Positions 43,949 to 53,230 of a stretch of 64,000 nucleotides of DNA are shown here, piece by piece (position 1 is the stretch's first letter; every line of letters starts with the position of its first letter). The stretch is from Psychrosphaera sp. B3R10 (GTDB lineage: Bacteria; Pseudomonadota; Gammaproteobacteria; Enterobacterales; Alteromonadaceae). The stretch is taken from NCBI RefSeq assembly GCF_018861025.1, contig NZ_JAHKQH010000021.1, forward strand, positions 16,304 to 80,303, given 5' to 3'. Below the pieces are notes generated by a model that searched no databases, was not told the origin of the DNA, and saw only the letters and a list, made by a program, of their open reading frames with translations. The position numbers were made by a program, and so were the translations under genes.

Positions 43949-46681
43949 ATGTTTAAATTAGTCAGTTTATTAATTATGTTGTTATTTTCTTTAACAAGCT
44001 TTGCGGGGTTTGAACATTTTATTTCCCGAGATGGGCATCAACTAAGAGATGGCAACAAGATCTTTCGTTTTGCCGGACTAAATGCCCCTGAATTACATCG
44101 TATTGAGGATGATGTTAAGGGCGTTTGTAAAGCAGATCGCCGAGGTTGGGGGCAATTTTTTAAATGGCCAACATCTGACGAGCAACAAAATTGGATAAAA
44201 GCGCTCGTTAAGTCGGGACATAAAGCGACTCGAATTTATGTACTTTCCGTTGAACACCCAGACGATATTGCATGTACTCGCGAGTCTCACATCCTCAAAC
44301 CTGTGGATACGAAAAAGGGTAATAACCAAATTGCAATGCCGGTGCTAAATGAAACCGCAATGGTGGTGTACGACCAAATGATCGCTCACGCCAGTGAGCA
44401 AAAGCTAAGATTGATTTTGCCTTTTATTGACCATTGGCAGTGGTGGGGTGGACGTCAAGAACTAGCGGCATTTTACGATGAAACCCAAGACGACTTTTAT
44501 AACGTAAACAGCAAAACATTTAGCGCTTATTTAGATATTATTAAGCAAGTTATCACTCGAAAAAATACCATCACCGGTCGTTATTATTATCAAGAAAAAG
44601 CAATAATGGCTTGGGAAACGGGTAACGAACTAAAAGACAGTACGGCTGAATTTGTGGCTTTGACGGCGGCACATATAAAGTCTTTAGCGCCCAACCAACT
44701 TGTGGTTGATGGCAACTATTTGTCAATTTTAGAACATTCACTGAATGACCCAAATATTGACATTATTAATAATCATTTTTATACAGTTAACGACAATAAC
44801 AAGCCGCAAACTATTAAAGATGATCTAGCAAAAATAGCCGGTAAAAAAGTCTATTTAGTTGGTGAGTATGGTTTGAAACCAATCAAAGGTATAGCTGAGA
44901 TTATGCACACCGCCACTCATTTTGAACTTAATGGCGCACAAGCGGCAGGGGCCTTTATTTGGGGATTTCGAGGTCATCGTAATGACGGTGGTTTTTATTT
45001 TCATCGGGAAGGTAACAGCCCTTATTACAGTTACCATTTACCGGGCTTTGACGCCGGTAAAGATTATCAAGAACTCGAAGTGACAAATCTTATTCGATTG
45101 GCTCAGGCACAAATGGATGGGTTGTCGAAAGCGCCTCAATTGCCCGTTCCTGAACCGCCAGTTATTAGGGCGATTTCACCGGACCGAAAAATTACTTGGA
45201 TGGGGTCACCTTTAGGAAGAAGTTATCGAGTTGAACGAAAACAGATAAATGGATCAAAATGGCATGTTATTGGCGATAATATCTCTGATGGTAAAAACAA
45301 GTTTGATCCAACATTAGATACCTTATTTCAAGATACCGAACGGTTAACCCCTGGGCAAACATTCCTCTATCGTATTGTTGCGAAAAACGAAAGTGGTGAG
45401 TCTGCACCGTCAAATGAAATTGAACACAAGGTTATTGCTCCAAATAGCTTTATACAAACCATTAATGGCCAGTTTAAACGCGACGGCAAACCTTACTATT
45501 TTATTGGCACCAACTATTGGTATGGACCTTTAATTGCGGCAAAAAATGGTGACCGAAGTCGCTTAACGTTAGAGTTAGATCAATTACAACAAATTGGTGT
45601 AAACAATTTACGTATTTTAGTGGGAGCTGATGGCGGAAATGGTCATTCTGTTGTTAAACCTGCGTTACAATTTCAGCAAGGTAAATACGACTTAACTTTA
45701 TTAGAGGGTTTAGATTATTTATTAGTTGAAATGAAAAAACGGAACATGGTTGCTGTTTTGTATTTAACCAATAATTGGATCTGGTCAGGTGGTATGTCGC
45801 AATACCTAAATTGGAATGGTTACGGCGACGTGCCAAACCCATTTAACGAAGATACAACATGGGCTGATTACATGTCGTATACCCAACAGTTTCATCGTTG
45901 TATTCCGTGTACAAATGCCTTTTATCGTCATGTAGAAAAAATAGTTACTCGAACAAACTCGATAACAGGCCAGGCATATAACACAGACTCAACTATTATG
46001 TCGTGGCAATTAGCGAATGAACCTAGGGTATTTACCCAAGCTAATTACGAGCCATTTAAAGAGTGGCTCGATACCTCAGTAGCACTGCTTAAAAAACTTG
46101 CACCGTTTCAACTGGTTTCAACGGGTAATGAAGGTGCAGCAGGTAGTTTAAATCGTGTCGATGTTTATCAAAAATTGCATGATAATCCGAATATTGATTA
46201 TCTGACGATGCATATCTGGCCAAAAAATTGGAACTGGTATCAAAAATATGACAAAAATAACAATGATATTCAGGCTGAATCAACTTTGGTTGCTATTGAA
46301 AAAGCAAAACAATATATGGCTGAGCATGTTAACGTTGCCGTTGAATTAAACAAACCTATAGTGTTATCTGAGTTTGGTTTTCCGCGTAATTTGGAACGTT
46401 TAAAGCCAAATACATCTACTGTGTATCGAGACAAGTTTTTTGCGAGTATTTTTGATCTGGTGCTAAAAAGCAAAAACAACAGTCAGGTGTTAGCGGGACT
46501 TAATTTTTGGGCATATGGCGGTAATGGGCATGCAAACCCTGACCATAATGGTGTTTGGCATTTAGGCGACGATTATATGGGTGACCCAGCGCAGGAACCA
46601 CAGGGACTAAACAATGTCTTTTCGACGGATAAAAAAACTTTATTATTAGTTGAAGAACTGAATATTAATTTGCATAACTAA
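43949..46681 (+). CDS. Two-domain GH5 mannanase/mannosidase
   Basis: A 910-residue exported protein (signal peptide ending SLTSFA). The N-terminal GH5-like barrel (about 22-385) has acid/base Glu227 in WETGNELKD and nucleophile Glu306 in LVGEYGLK. A fibronectin III-like linker follows (about 400-495). The C-terminal barrel (about 498-910) resembles GH5_7 mannanases, with Glu691 in WQLANEPRV and Glu808 in LSEFGFP. Both catalytic pairs are intact, so both halves may be active; different substrates or an exo/endo pair are possible. It is probably periplasmic, finishing the oligosaccharides imported by the TonB receptor. Last gene of the GH130 operon. Confidence 0.88.
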   Translation: MFKLVSLLIMLLFSLTSFAGFEHFISRDGHQLRDGNKIFRFAGLNAPELHRIEDDVKGVCKADRRGWGQFFKWPTSDEQQNWIKALVKSGHKATRIYVLSVEHPDDIACTRESHILKPVDTKKGNNQIAMPVLNETAMVVYDQMIAHASEQKLRLILPFIDHWQWWGGRQELAAFYDETQDDFYNVNSKTFSAYLDIIKQVITRKNTITGRYYYQEKAIMAWETGNELKDSTAEFVALTAAHIKSLAPNQLVVDGNYLSILEHSLNDPNIDIINNHFYTVNDNNKPQTIKDDLAKIAGKKVYLVGEYGLKPIKGIAEIMHTATHFELNGAQAAGAFIWGFRGHRNDGGFYFHREGNSPYYSYHLPGFDAGKDYQELEVTNLIRLAQAQMDGLSKAPQLPVPEPPVIRAISPDRKITWMGSPLGRSYRVERKQINGSKWHVIGDNISDGKNKFDPTLDTLFQDTERLTPGQTFLYRIVAKNESGESAPSNEIEHKVIAPNSFIQTINGQFKRDGKPYYFIGTNYWYGPLIAAKNGDRSRLTLELDQLQQIGVNNLRILVGADGGNGHSVVKPALQFQQGKYDLTLLEGLDYLLVEMKKRNMVAVLYLTNNWIWSGGMSQYLNWNGYGDVPNPFNEDTTWADYMSYTQQFHRCIPCTNAFYRHVEKIVTRTNSITGQAYNTDSTIMSWQLANEPRVFTQANYEPFKEWLDTSVALLKKLAPFQLVSTGNEGAAGSLNRVDVYQKLHDNPNIDYLTMHIWPKNWNWYQKYDKNNNDIQAESTLVAIEKAKQYMAEHVNVAVELNKPIVLSEFGFPRNLERLKPNTSTVYRDKFFASIFDLVLKSKNNSQVLAGLNFWAYGGNGHANPDHNGVWHLGDDYMGDPAQEPQGLNNVFSTDKKTLLLVEELNINLHN

Positions 46682-46690
46682 CTTTGTATT

Positions 46691-46733
46691 AAAAGGTCAG
46701 AAGAGAATATCGATTGTCCGTACCTGACCTTTT
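46691..46733. terminator. Terminator after the GH5 gene
   Basis: AAAAGGTCAG (46691-46700) pairs with CTGACCTTTT (46724-46733) across a 23-base loop, with T-rich ends on both strands, so it may also stop the convergent membrane-protein gene. Confidence 0.75.
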
Positions 46734-46821
46734 AATTATCTTACTGCTTTAGTGTTTTTTGATTCTCAATTCATCTATTTTAATATAAACATGCCTTAAT
46801 TCATGATTTTAAGAGTGTTGT

Positions 46822-47382
46822 TCAGGACTTTGTCCGTGACGACACTTTTTTGGCGTTATAAAATAGGGCAAAAGAAAACAACACTTCAATTATGCCACCG
46901 ACAAATGCACCGGTTATAAAGGCCGCGTTAAAAACTATGCATAGAGCACCCGCCAGCATTAGCGCGGCACCAAGTACCCAATACAACTTATTACCGTATA
47001 ACGTTTGAAACATTAAATAACGCACCCCAATGGCCAATAACATTATGGGGTAAAACCAAGTCGCTTGGTTTTGTGCGATGGCAAATGCGATAAATAAGCC
47101 AACAAACAAGATTACGGTAGTTTCCATTGCGAGTTTACTGAGGGGATTATTACTGTGGTGTGCGCCACTACGTTGTAGTAATTTAGCGAGAACAATTGAA
47201 AGTGGGAAGATAACCATGCCACCAAAAAACAGGGTAAGCATACTATTTTTATCGGTAGAAAATAGAGCAACCGAGGCCGCGATACACCAAACAATGCCGG
47301 AGACTAAAACCCCTGTAGCCCCGCCAAAATAGGCAATATCCATGTCGTTTTGAGCGTCGTTAAAATTCACTATCAAGTCCAA
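46822..47382 (-). CDS. Small membrane protein, DUF7010-like
   Basis: A 186-residue protein with about five to six hydrophobic spans (GVLVSGIVWCIAASVALF, LTLFFGGMVIFPLSIVLA and others) and a basic tail. The pattern reminds me of DUF7010-type membrane proteins of unknown function; I am not certain of that family. It is convergent with the mannan operon and follows the Ig-like gene on the same strand after 79 bp. No function can be given. Confidence 0.7.
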   Translation of the reverse strand: MDLIVNFNDAQNDMDIAYFGGATGVLVSGIVWCIAASVALFSTDKNSMLTLFFGGMVIFPLSIVLAKLLQRSGAHHSNNPLSKLAMETTVILFVGLFIAFAIAQNQATWFYPIMLLAIGVRYLMFQTLYGNKLYWVLGAALMLAGALCIVFNAAFITGAFVGGIIEVLFSFALFYNAKKVSSRTKS

Positions 47383-47389
47383 ATTGAGC

Positions 47390-47424
47390 GGTCAGGAATA
47401 CCAGCGCTAACTGGCTACCTGACC
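47390..47424. other. Inverted repeat downstream of the Ig-like gene
   Basis: GGTCAGG (47390-47396) and CCTGACC (47418-47424) with a further CCAG/CTGG pair inside. It could be a weak terminator for the minus-strand Ig-like gene. Confidence 0.4.
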
Positions 47425-47461
47425 TTATATAGCTGTAGTTGTAGGTGTAGTTGCGACTGAA

Positions 47462-49927
47462 CTAGTCAAGCGCTACAGTAAATGACGTATTTGTTGACGT
47501 ACCCGACGGAGCGACCACTTCGATTGAAACTTCTGCGGTATCGGTTTCTCCGACATTATTCTTTAATGTGAATGTCATGAAAGCCCCACCATAACCATCA
47601 GGGTCGAGAGTACCGACCGTATCAGCGATACGCAGCTGAGTTGTTCCTGATAATTCGCCAGCAGTTGTTGTAACGCTAATCTGCGTCCCGACTGCCATGG
47701 TTTGCATTGCATTGTCTGAAATGGCAAGTTTGTAACTCGCAAAATCATTTCGAGCGATGGCTGTAGAAGAACTTATTGATTCATTGCCATAGTTTTGGGC
47801 AAGAACGGCATCATTCGACAATTGCGTTACTTTTAAATAGGCATTACTACTTGAAGTAATCAGTACGCCAGCGCGTCTTATATGTATGAGTTTATTCGCA
47901 TCATCTGAGCACAATGTCGTGCTGTTGCAATGTGGTCCATTAAAGTAACCGTCGCCGATATCATGGGCCGCATTTGAATTGTAATCAAAGAATTTTTCGC
48001 CACTGTCGTAGAGCATATTTTCATTGTCGTCACGCCATGCATCTTGTAGGTCAATAAAACCAGAAGTGAGTTGGGTGTCTGGACGCTGGAACCCTGAATC
48101 AACAGCATCCATGTTCCCAATTAAATTGTTTGCAACAGTGCCGTCTGCGTCACCCATGATATTATCGCCGTTCACATCAAAAAAGGTTTCATGACCAATG
48201 GCATAAGCTAATATTGTCGCTCGGTGGTTATCTAAAAACGGTTCTTGGCTGGTCCACATAACAGAACACTTACCATTGATTGTATTGCAATGTGACTCAA
48301 TTGCACCACCTTCGGTTGTAAAATTTATGGTAGTGCCATCGGGAATAGGGTTGTTGAAGCTGTCAGCCAAATAGGCACTTACAATGACTTGCTTGCCTAC
48401 GATATTTCGAGCTTCTGGGTTTGTTTCGGAAAATGCAATTGTGAATGAATCTTGATCAGGAAGGCCGGTATTTATTGACAATAAATCAGATTGAGTAGAA
48501 ATATTGATGTCGTTTTCCAGTGCAACCGTCGCATTGACTCGTACTGAAGTTGGAACGGTTCCTGAGAGCACTATTGCGCTAACAAGACCATTAGAATTGG
48601 TCGTTCCGGAATCGTTTACTAGTTTTATATCGCCTACTTTTGATGTTAGCGAGAATTCTACTCTTTGTTGTTCAATTGGGTTGCCTAGTTCGCCTCGGAC
48701 TAAAAATGTGATCGTTGAAAATTCTTGTTGGCCTTGACCGCCAGCGCCTTTAATTACTATTGATTCCGGTGAGGCACTCACAAACTCTATTGAGCCTAAG
48801 CCTTCTGGCAACAAAGTGATATCGTGAGTAATTACATAGTCTTTAGAATTAACAGTGATAGTCGCGATAATTGTATCAACATTACCGGAATTACCCGCAC
48901 AACTAATGTCTTTATAAGTTGCTTTAAACGTGCCTTTAACACTTGTTATTGCGGTGTCTATTGATGCTTTGTCGTTGGCGGCACAAGTTGACGTAAAGCT
49001 TGCTGTTATTGAGTCGGTAATCAGTTCATGTGCATCGTCTACGATTGAAAATTCAATTCCAAGTGTTGCCCCTGCGTTTATTGTCGCTGGTGTTTCAAGA
49101 CTTGGATCAGGTTTAAATTGATCAAGAATAAAGGTATTTGAATCATCAAAATAACCTAAGTTAACGCTTTCTACATTTACGCCTGCAATCACTTCGTAGG
49201 CTATGGAGTCAGAATTTGACACTGAGTTAACTTCAGCTTGGGCCGACGCAAATCCAGCGCCTAATGTTGTGTCGGTCGTAAGACTAACGGTTGCAATCCC
49301 ATTACTATTAGTTAACGCAGAAGGGGCCTGTAAAGCGCCTAATTCAGCAGTAAAAAATACTGGCGTATCAACAATGGGCGCATTGTCTTTATCAGTTAGC
49401 GTAGCCTGTAATTGCGCTGAGTTTTGTTCACGGATACGGTTTGTTACTATTCCCGTGCTGTCTACAATGGAAAGTGCGATGTTAAAACTGTCTTCTTCTA
49501 CAACAACAGTTGTTGCGTCTACCACCTCAAATAAGATATCAGTTTGCAAAACTTCTTCGTCGACGGTTGTTGATATTGTCGCGGTTACAATACCAGTTGA
49601 GATCCCTGTCGTATCGACGACAAATTCTGTGGTGCCATCAGAACCGGTTAATCTGGCATCAGATGAGGCGGTACCTTTATTTGATGAAAATTCAATAGCA
49701 TGATTAGTTATTACCCCTTTGTCGGCATTGGTTAGTTTTACTTTGATAATAGCCGATGCGCCAAGAGAAATTATATTTGCAGAGGTATCCTCTGAATTTG
49801 TCAATGTGACAGACAAAATACCATTAGTACCTGTCACTTCTAAGTCTGCGGTTGACGTTTCCGTGTCACTACAACCAAATAAAATTGACGTGAAAAACAA
49901 TACGAATAATAACTTTAGGTTTACCAT
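47462..49927 (-). CDS. Large Ig-like (Big_1-type) lipoprotein with Asp-rich calcium-type motifs
   Basis: An 821-residue lipoprotein (ILFGC, Cys19). Most of it is Ig-like beta repeats of the invasin/Big_1 kind, with recurrent motifs such as DSFNNPIPDGTTINFTTEGG and NSNGLVSAIV/TGSDGTTEFV. Near residues 580-640 an Asp/Asn-rich stretch (DVNGDNIMGDADG, RDDNENMLYDSGE) looks like calcium-binding loops, with two or three Cys close by. It is probably a surface protein for adhesion or matrix. The start at 49927 with TGGAAA before it gives a clean lipoprotein signal; a start at 49972 would add an untypical leader. Confidence 0.8.
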   Translation of the reverse strand: MVNLKLLFVLFFTSILFGCSDTETSTADLEVTGTNGILSVTLTNSEDTSANIISLGASAIIKVKLTNADKGVITNHAIEFSSNKGTASSDARLTGSDGTTEFVVDTTGISTGIVTATISTTVDEEVLQTDILFEVVDATTVVVEEDSFNIALSIVDSTGIVTNRIREQNSAQLQATLTDKDNAPIVDTPVFFTAELGALQAPSALTNSNGIATVSLTTDTTLGAGFASAQAEVNSVSNSDSIAYEVIAGVNVESVNLGYFDDSNTFILDQFKPDPSLETPATINAGATLGIEFSIVDDAHELITDSITASFTSTCAANDKASIDTAITSVKGTFKATYKDISCAGNSGNVDTIIATITVNSKDYVITHDITLLPEGLGSIEFVSASPESIVIKGAGGQGQQEFSTITFLVRGELGNPIEQQRVEFSLTSKVGDIKLVNDSGTTNSNGLVSAIVLSGTVPTSVRVNATVALENDINISTQSDLLSINTGLPDQDSFTIAFSETNPEARNIVGKQVIVSAYLADSFNNPIPDGTTINFTTEGGAIESHCNTINGKCSVMWTSQEPFLDNHRATILAYAIGHETFFDVNGDNIMGDADGTVANNLIGNMDAVDSGFQRPDTQLTSGFIDLQDAWRDDNENMLYDSGEKFFDYNSNAAHDIGDGYFNGPHCNSTTLCSDDANKLIHIRRAGVLITSSSNAYLKVTQLSNDAVLAQNYGNESISSSTAIARNDFASYKLAISDNAMQTMAVGTQISVTTTAGELSGTTQLRIADTVGTLDPDGYGGAFMTFTLKNNVGETDTAEVSIEVVAPSGTSTNTSFTVALD

Positions 49928-50305
49928 GATTTTCCATTGAATTAATGTTGATTCAGTAACAGATTTAAACACTTAGCTAGACAACCTGCAACAAAATAAA
50001 GGTTTGTTTTATCTTAATTTCTGCTTTGTTTTTAAGGCAAATATGCATATTTTTATGTCACAAGTATAGACAAACATATGGGGATTGTGACGCCGTAAAT
50101 ATAAAATATTTTAGAGGCTTAGGTAGCAAATCGGTTAAAAATTTGTGGGGATAAAGATTGAATGTAACTAGTAGAGGGCAAGTCAACGGCGGCAATAGTT
50201 GCTTTATTGAATTGTGGAACCTTTTGTTTTAGTGGAGTATAAAAGGAGATAAGTGCCTGTTATTAGACACTTATCTATCAATTTTTTTGATTTATTTGTT
50301 AGTGA
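49928..50305. other. 378-bp intergenic stretch
   Basis: No gene. It contains an inverted repeat (AGATAAGTG / CACTTATCT, 50247-50276) 30 bases after the quinone-oxidoreductase stop on the minus strand, a possible terminator, and the promoter of the Ig-like gene. Confidence 0.5.
50247..50276 (-). terminator. Possible terminator of the quinone oxidoreductase gene
   Basis: A 9-bp inverted repeat AGATAAGTG / CACTTATCT with a 12-base loop; the minus strand then reads CTCCTTTTAT, a modest T run. Confidence 0.5.
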
Positions 50306-51295
50306 TTAAATATCAACAACCACTTTGCCCATGCCTTTGCCACTTGTAAGACGCTCATGTGCTTGACCAATCTGTTCTAGCGAGTAGTGTTTTTCGTCTA
50401 CGATTGGCGTTAATTTACCTTCATCAACGATGGCCGCTAACGTCGTTAAAATCTCACTATGTTGTTCACGTTTCACATTATGAATCATCGGGATCAACAT
50501 AAATACCACATGTAGTGACAGTCCTTTAAAGTGTGCTGTCGTTAAGTCCATTTCAATCATTGATACTGTCGTAGCAACTTGGCCATTAAGTGCAGCTGCT
50601 TCAAATGAATTAGCTATGTTAGCAGCACCAACAGAATCATAAACAATGTCAAAACCTGCGCCATCTGTGTATTGTTCAACATACTCAGCAACCGTTTGGT
50701 TGCGGTAATTAATACCTGTAGCGCCTAACTTTTCAATTAAAGCGAGTTGCGGCTCACCGCCGCCAGTAGAATAAACGTCTGCGCCAAAATAATTAGCGAG
50801 TTGCAATGCAACGTGACCTACGCCACCGCTACCACCATGTACTAAGACTTTTTGTCCTTTTGAAATACCTGCACGAATAAGCCCTTCGTAGGCAGTAATA
50901 CCGACCAAAGGTAGCGCCGCTGCTTCACGCATACTGATGGTTTTTGGCTTTAGCGCAACCAACTTTGCGTCAGCTACCATGTATTCAGCCAAGGCACCTT
51001 GAAGTTCACCTAAACCGCCTGCACAGCCATATACTTCATCGCCCACAGCAAACTGAGTTACGCCCTCACCAACGGACTCAACGGTACCAGCAAAGTCCAT
51101 TCCGAGAATACCCGGCATTGTTGGAGCTAATGGACCGAGTTCAGCACCCATTTGACGCAACATAGTATCCACTGTGTTCACGCTAGTAGCGGCAATTTTA
51201 ACTAAAATATGGCCGGCTTTTATTTCTGGCTTTGCGACTTCTGCTGCTTCAAATACTTCAGTGCCGCCAAATTGTTTGATGATCATTGCTTTCAT
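50306..51295 (-). CDS. Quinone oxidoreductase-like reductase (MDR family)
   Basis: A 329-residue zinc-free medium-chain reductase. MKAMIIKQFGG and GMDFAGTVESVGEGV are family marks, and VHGGSGGVGHVALQLA is the NADPH-binding motif. Quinone oxidoreductases of this type reduce quinones or enones. It diverges from a LysR gene; a 48-bp block starting 76 bases upstream of its start codon recurs at the same place before the LLM oxidoreductase gene (54253), so both are probably controlled together. Confidence 0.88.
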   Translation of the reverse strand: MKAMIIKQFGGTEVFEAAEVAKPEIKAGHILVKIAATSVNTVDTMLRQMGAELGPLAPTMPGILGMDFAGTVESVGEGVTQFAVGDEVYGCAGGLGELQGALAEYMVADAKLVALKPKTISMREAAALPLVGITAYEGLIRAGISKGQKVLVHGGSGGVGHVALQLANYFGADVYSTGGGEPQLALIEKLGATGINYRNQTVAEYVEQYTDGAGFDIVYDSVGAANIANSFEAAALNGQVATTVSMIEMDLTTAHFKGLSLHVVFMLIPMIHNVKREQHSEILTTLAAIVDEGKLTPIVDEKHYSLEQIGQAHERLTSGKGMGKVVVDI

Positions 51296-51370
51296 TATTA
51301 TTTCCTTAAATATGTTCTATTTAGATTCTGTGTTTTGTTTATGCGGTCAGTATATTTACAATGTATGGGT

Positions 51371-51418
51371 TTGATAATATGCTTGATTACATAATCAGTT
51401 TTTACTTTTTGTTGATAA
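51371..51418. promoter_or_regulatory. Shared 48-bp regulatory block, copy 1
   Basis: I count 39 of 48 bases identical with 54329-54376; the last 24 bases (51395-51418, TCAGTTTTTACTTTTTGTTG then ATAA) differ at only one position. That core begins exactly 100 bp before the quinone oxidoreductase start codon. It probably binds the LysR protein encoded beside it. Confidence 0.6.
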
Positions 51419-51422
51419 TAAA

Positions 51423-52325
51423 ATGAATATTGAACATCTGAAGTTGTTTGTCAGAATTGCCGCTACACATAATATAAGCTTAGCGGGGAATGAACTTGGA
51501 TTATCTCCTGCAGTGGCCAGTTCACATATGAATAAATTGGAAGCCTCGCTTGGTGTAAAACTCATTTATCGAACAACTCGAAAAGTGTCATTAACGGAAG
51601 AGGGACTGGCATTTTTGCCCCACGCGGAAGGTGTCCTCGATACCGTAGATACAGCTCGTGCGGCGGTTGGCGCTGGCAGTTATACACCCCAAGGTACTAT
51701 CAGAGTTGCGGCTCCGGCGTCATTTGGCAGAATGCACATAATTCCAGCCTTAAAAGGATTTATCGACCAATATCCAGAATTGAAAATAGATTTGCGATTA
51801 AGTGACAGCATGATTGATATGGTTGAAGGTGGTTTTGATATTGCAATTCGAAACGCTTCCCTCAATGATTCGACACTCATTGCCAGAAAGTTGTCCCCCG
51901 ACCGACGCGTAGTTTGTGCGTCACCTGACTATATCAAGCAGTACGGAGAACCACTTCACCCTTCGGAGTTACAACATCATCAATGCATTACGTTATTTGG
52001 ATTAGACAATTGGCAATTTGAAACGCCTGAGGGGGTTGTTCGAGTTAAAGCGAAAGGCATGTTACGTACTGATAATGGTGAATCGATACGCGATGCAAGT
52101 GTTGAAGGTATTGGTGTCACCTTGTGTTCGATGTGGTGTGGTTATCGGGAATTTGAAAATGGTAAATTGGTTCAGATACTAAAAGAGTTTCCATTGGTTT
52201 CAGATACGGCAATTTGGGCCGTTTATCCAAGTTCTAGACTTGTTGCCCCTAAGGTCCGAGCGTTTATCGACTATTTCTCCCAATATTTTGGCAACACGCC
52301 GTATTGGGAGAAATCGTCACATTGA
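51423..52325 (+). CDS. LysR family regulator of the oxidoreductase cluster
   Basis: A 300-residue LysR regulator: HTH in residues 1-60 (HNISLAGNELGLSPAVASSH, RTTRKVSLTEEG), effector domain from about 88. It starts only four bases after the shared block at 51371-51418 and diverges from the quinone oxidoreductase gene. Likely targets are that gene, the LLM-SDR pair and itself. It resembles regulators of the CrgA-type group; the effector is unknown. No strong ribosome site is seen before the ATG. Confidence 0.87.
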   Translation: MNIEHLKLFVRIAATHNISLAGNELGLSPAVASSHMNKLEASLGVKLIYRTTRKVSLTEEGLAFLPHAEGVLDTVDTARAAVGAGSYTPQGTIRVAAPASFGRMHIIPALKGFIDQYPELKIDLRLSDSMIDMVEGGFDIAIRNASLNDSTLIARKLSPDRRVVCASPDYIKQYGEPLHPSELQHHQCITLFGLDNWQFETPEGVVRVKAKGMLRTDNGESIRDASVEGIGVTLCSMWCGYREFENGKLVQILKEFPLVSDTAIWAVYPSSRLVAPKVRAFIDYFSQYFGNTPYWEKSSH

Positions 52326-52335
52326 GTGGTTCAAA

Positions 52336-53136
52336 TTAACGGGCTAAAACCTGCTCGATGGCTTGTGTCAACTTGATCGTTTTGTTGGTATCGAGAGCGT
52401 CTGGGTGCGGTGCTGAAAATTGTCCTATGTCATTATCGAAATATAACCCAGAAGCTTTTGCAAAATCGTTAGATAATGCGGCTTTTACCAAAATATCAGC
52501 ACCTTGTTGAACGTCTTCGCCAGCAACGCCGTAGGCTTCTTTTACCATTTTACTGCCTAAAAATGACTTAGGATTAACGGCGACAATTACAGGCCCATCT
52601 GAACCTAACGACATAGCCATTTGCCTTGACCACATAGTAATTGCGAGTTTGCTTTTAGCATAAGCTTCATTGTCTGATAACTTACCCACGGTAAACAACT
52701 CTGCGGGGTTGATTGACGCCTGTGCTGCGGAGGAAACGTTCACAACTCGGCCAGAATTATCCATTATTGGTAAAAGTTGTTGGGTTAACAAATAAGGGGC
52801 GATGGTGTTAACAGCAAATCGAACATCAAACCCATCAATGGTTTCGGTATTTGCAATTTTGAACACACCCGCATTGTTAATTAACGCATCTAAGTGTTGG
52901 TGTTCTTCTTTGATTTGGTTTGCCAATTGCTTAACTTCGCTTAGGATGGATAAATCAGCTTTATAAGTTTTAATAAATTCAGGCAATGCAAAATCGGATA
53001 ACAAGGTTTTAACCGCCGCTAGTTTGGCTTCACTTCTGCCATGCAATAAAACCTCATGACCCAATTTAAGCAATGATTTAGCCGTTGCAAAGCCAATGCC
53101 GTCAGTTGACCCGGTTATCAATATTGTTTTCTTCAT
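52336..53136 (-). CDS. Short-chain dehydrogenase/reductase
   Basis: A 266-residue SDR: the cofactor motif TGSTDGIG near the N-terminus, NNAG, the catalytic Ser in NVSSAAQAS and the Tyr-Lys pair in YAKSK. The layout is like retinol-dehydrogenase-type SDRs. The ATG at 53136 follows GGAGAAACTAAA; an earlier start at 53154 is less likely. It lies 95 bp after the LLM gene on the same strand and is probably co-transcribed with it. Substrate unknown. Confidence 0.88.
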   Translation of the reverse strand: MKKTILITGSTDGIGFATAKSLLKLGHEVLLHGRSEAKLAAVKTLLSDFALPEFIKTYKADLSILSEVKQLANQIKEEHQHLDALINNAGVFKIANTETIDGFDVRFAVNTIAPYLLTQQLLPIMDNSGRVVNVSSAAQASINPAELFTVGKLSDNEAYAKSKLAITMWSRQMAMSLGSDGPVIVAVNPKSFLGSKMVKEAYGVAGEDVQQGADILVKAALSNDFAKASGLYFDNDIGQFSAPHPDALDTNKTIKLTQAIEQVLAR

Positions 53137-53230
53137 TTTAGTTTCTCCGAACACATTACATTTTATTGTATGGTTGATTAGTTAATAATTAATTTAGGGA
53201 AGTTCAATGGCTTTGTTAATTTAGTCAGCG

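Noticed and set aside
49640..49653. GAACCGGTTAAT match to the mannan LacI operator
   Set aside because: It lies inside the coding part of the Ig-like lipoprotein gene, far from a promoter, and is imperfect; probably chance.
49203..49703. Plus-strand open frame of 166 codons
   Set aside because: It runs antisense through the Ig-like lipoprotein gene, has low-complexity Ser/Thr/Val composition and no ribosome site; the minus-strand gene explains it.
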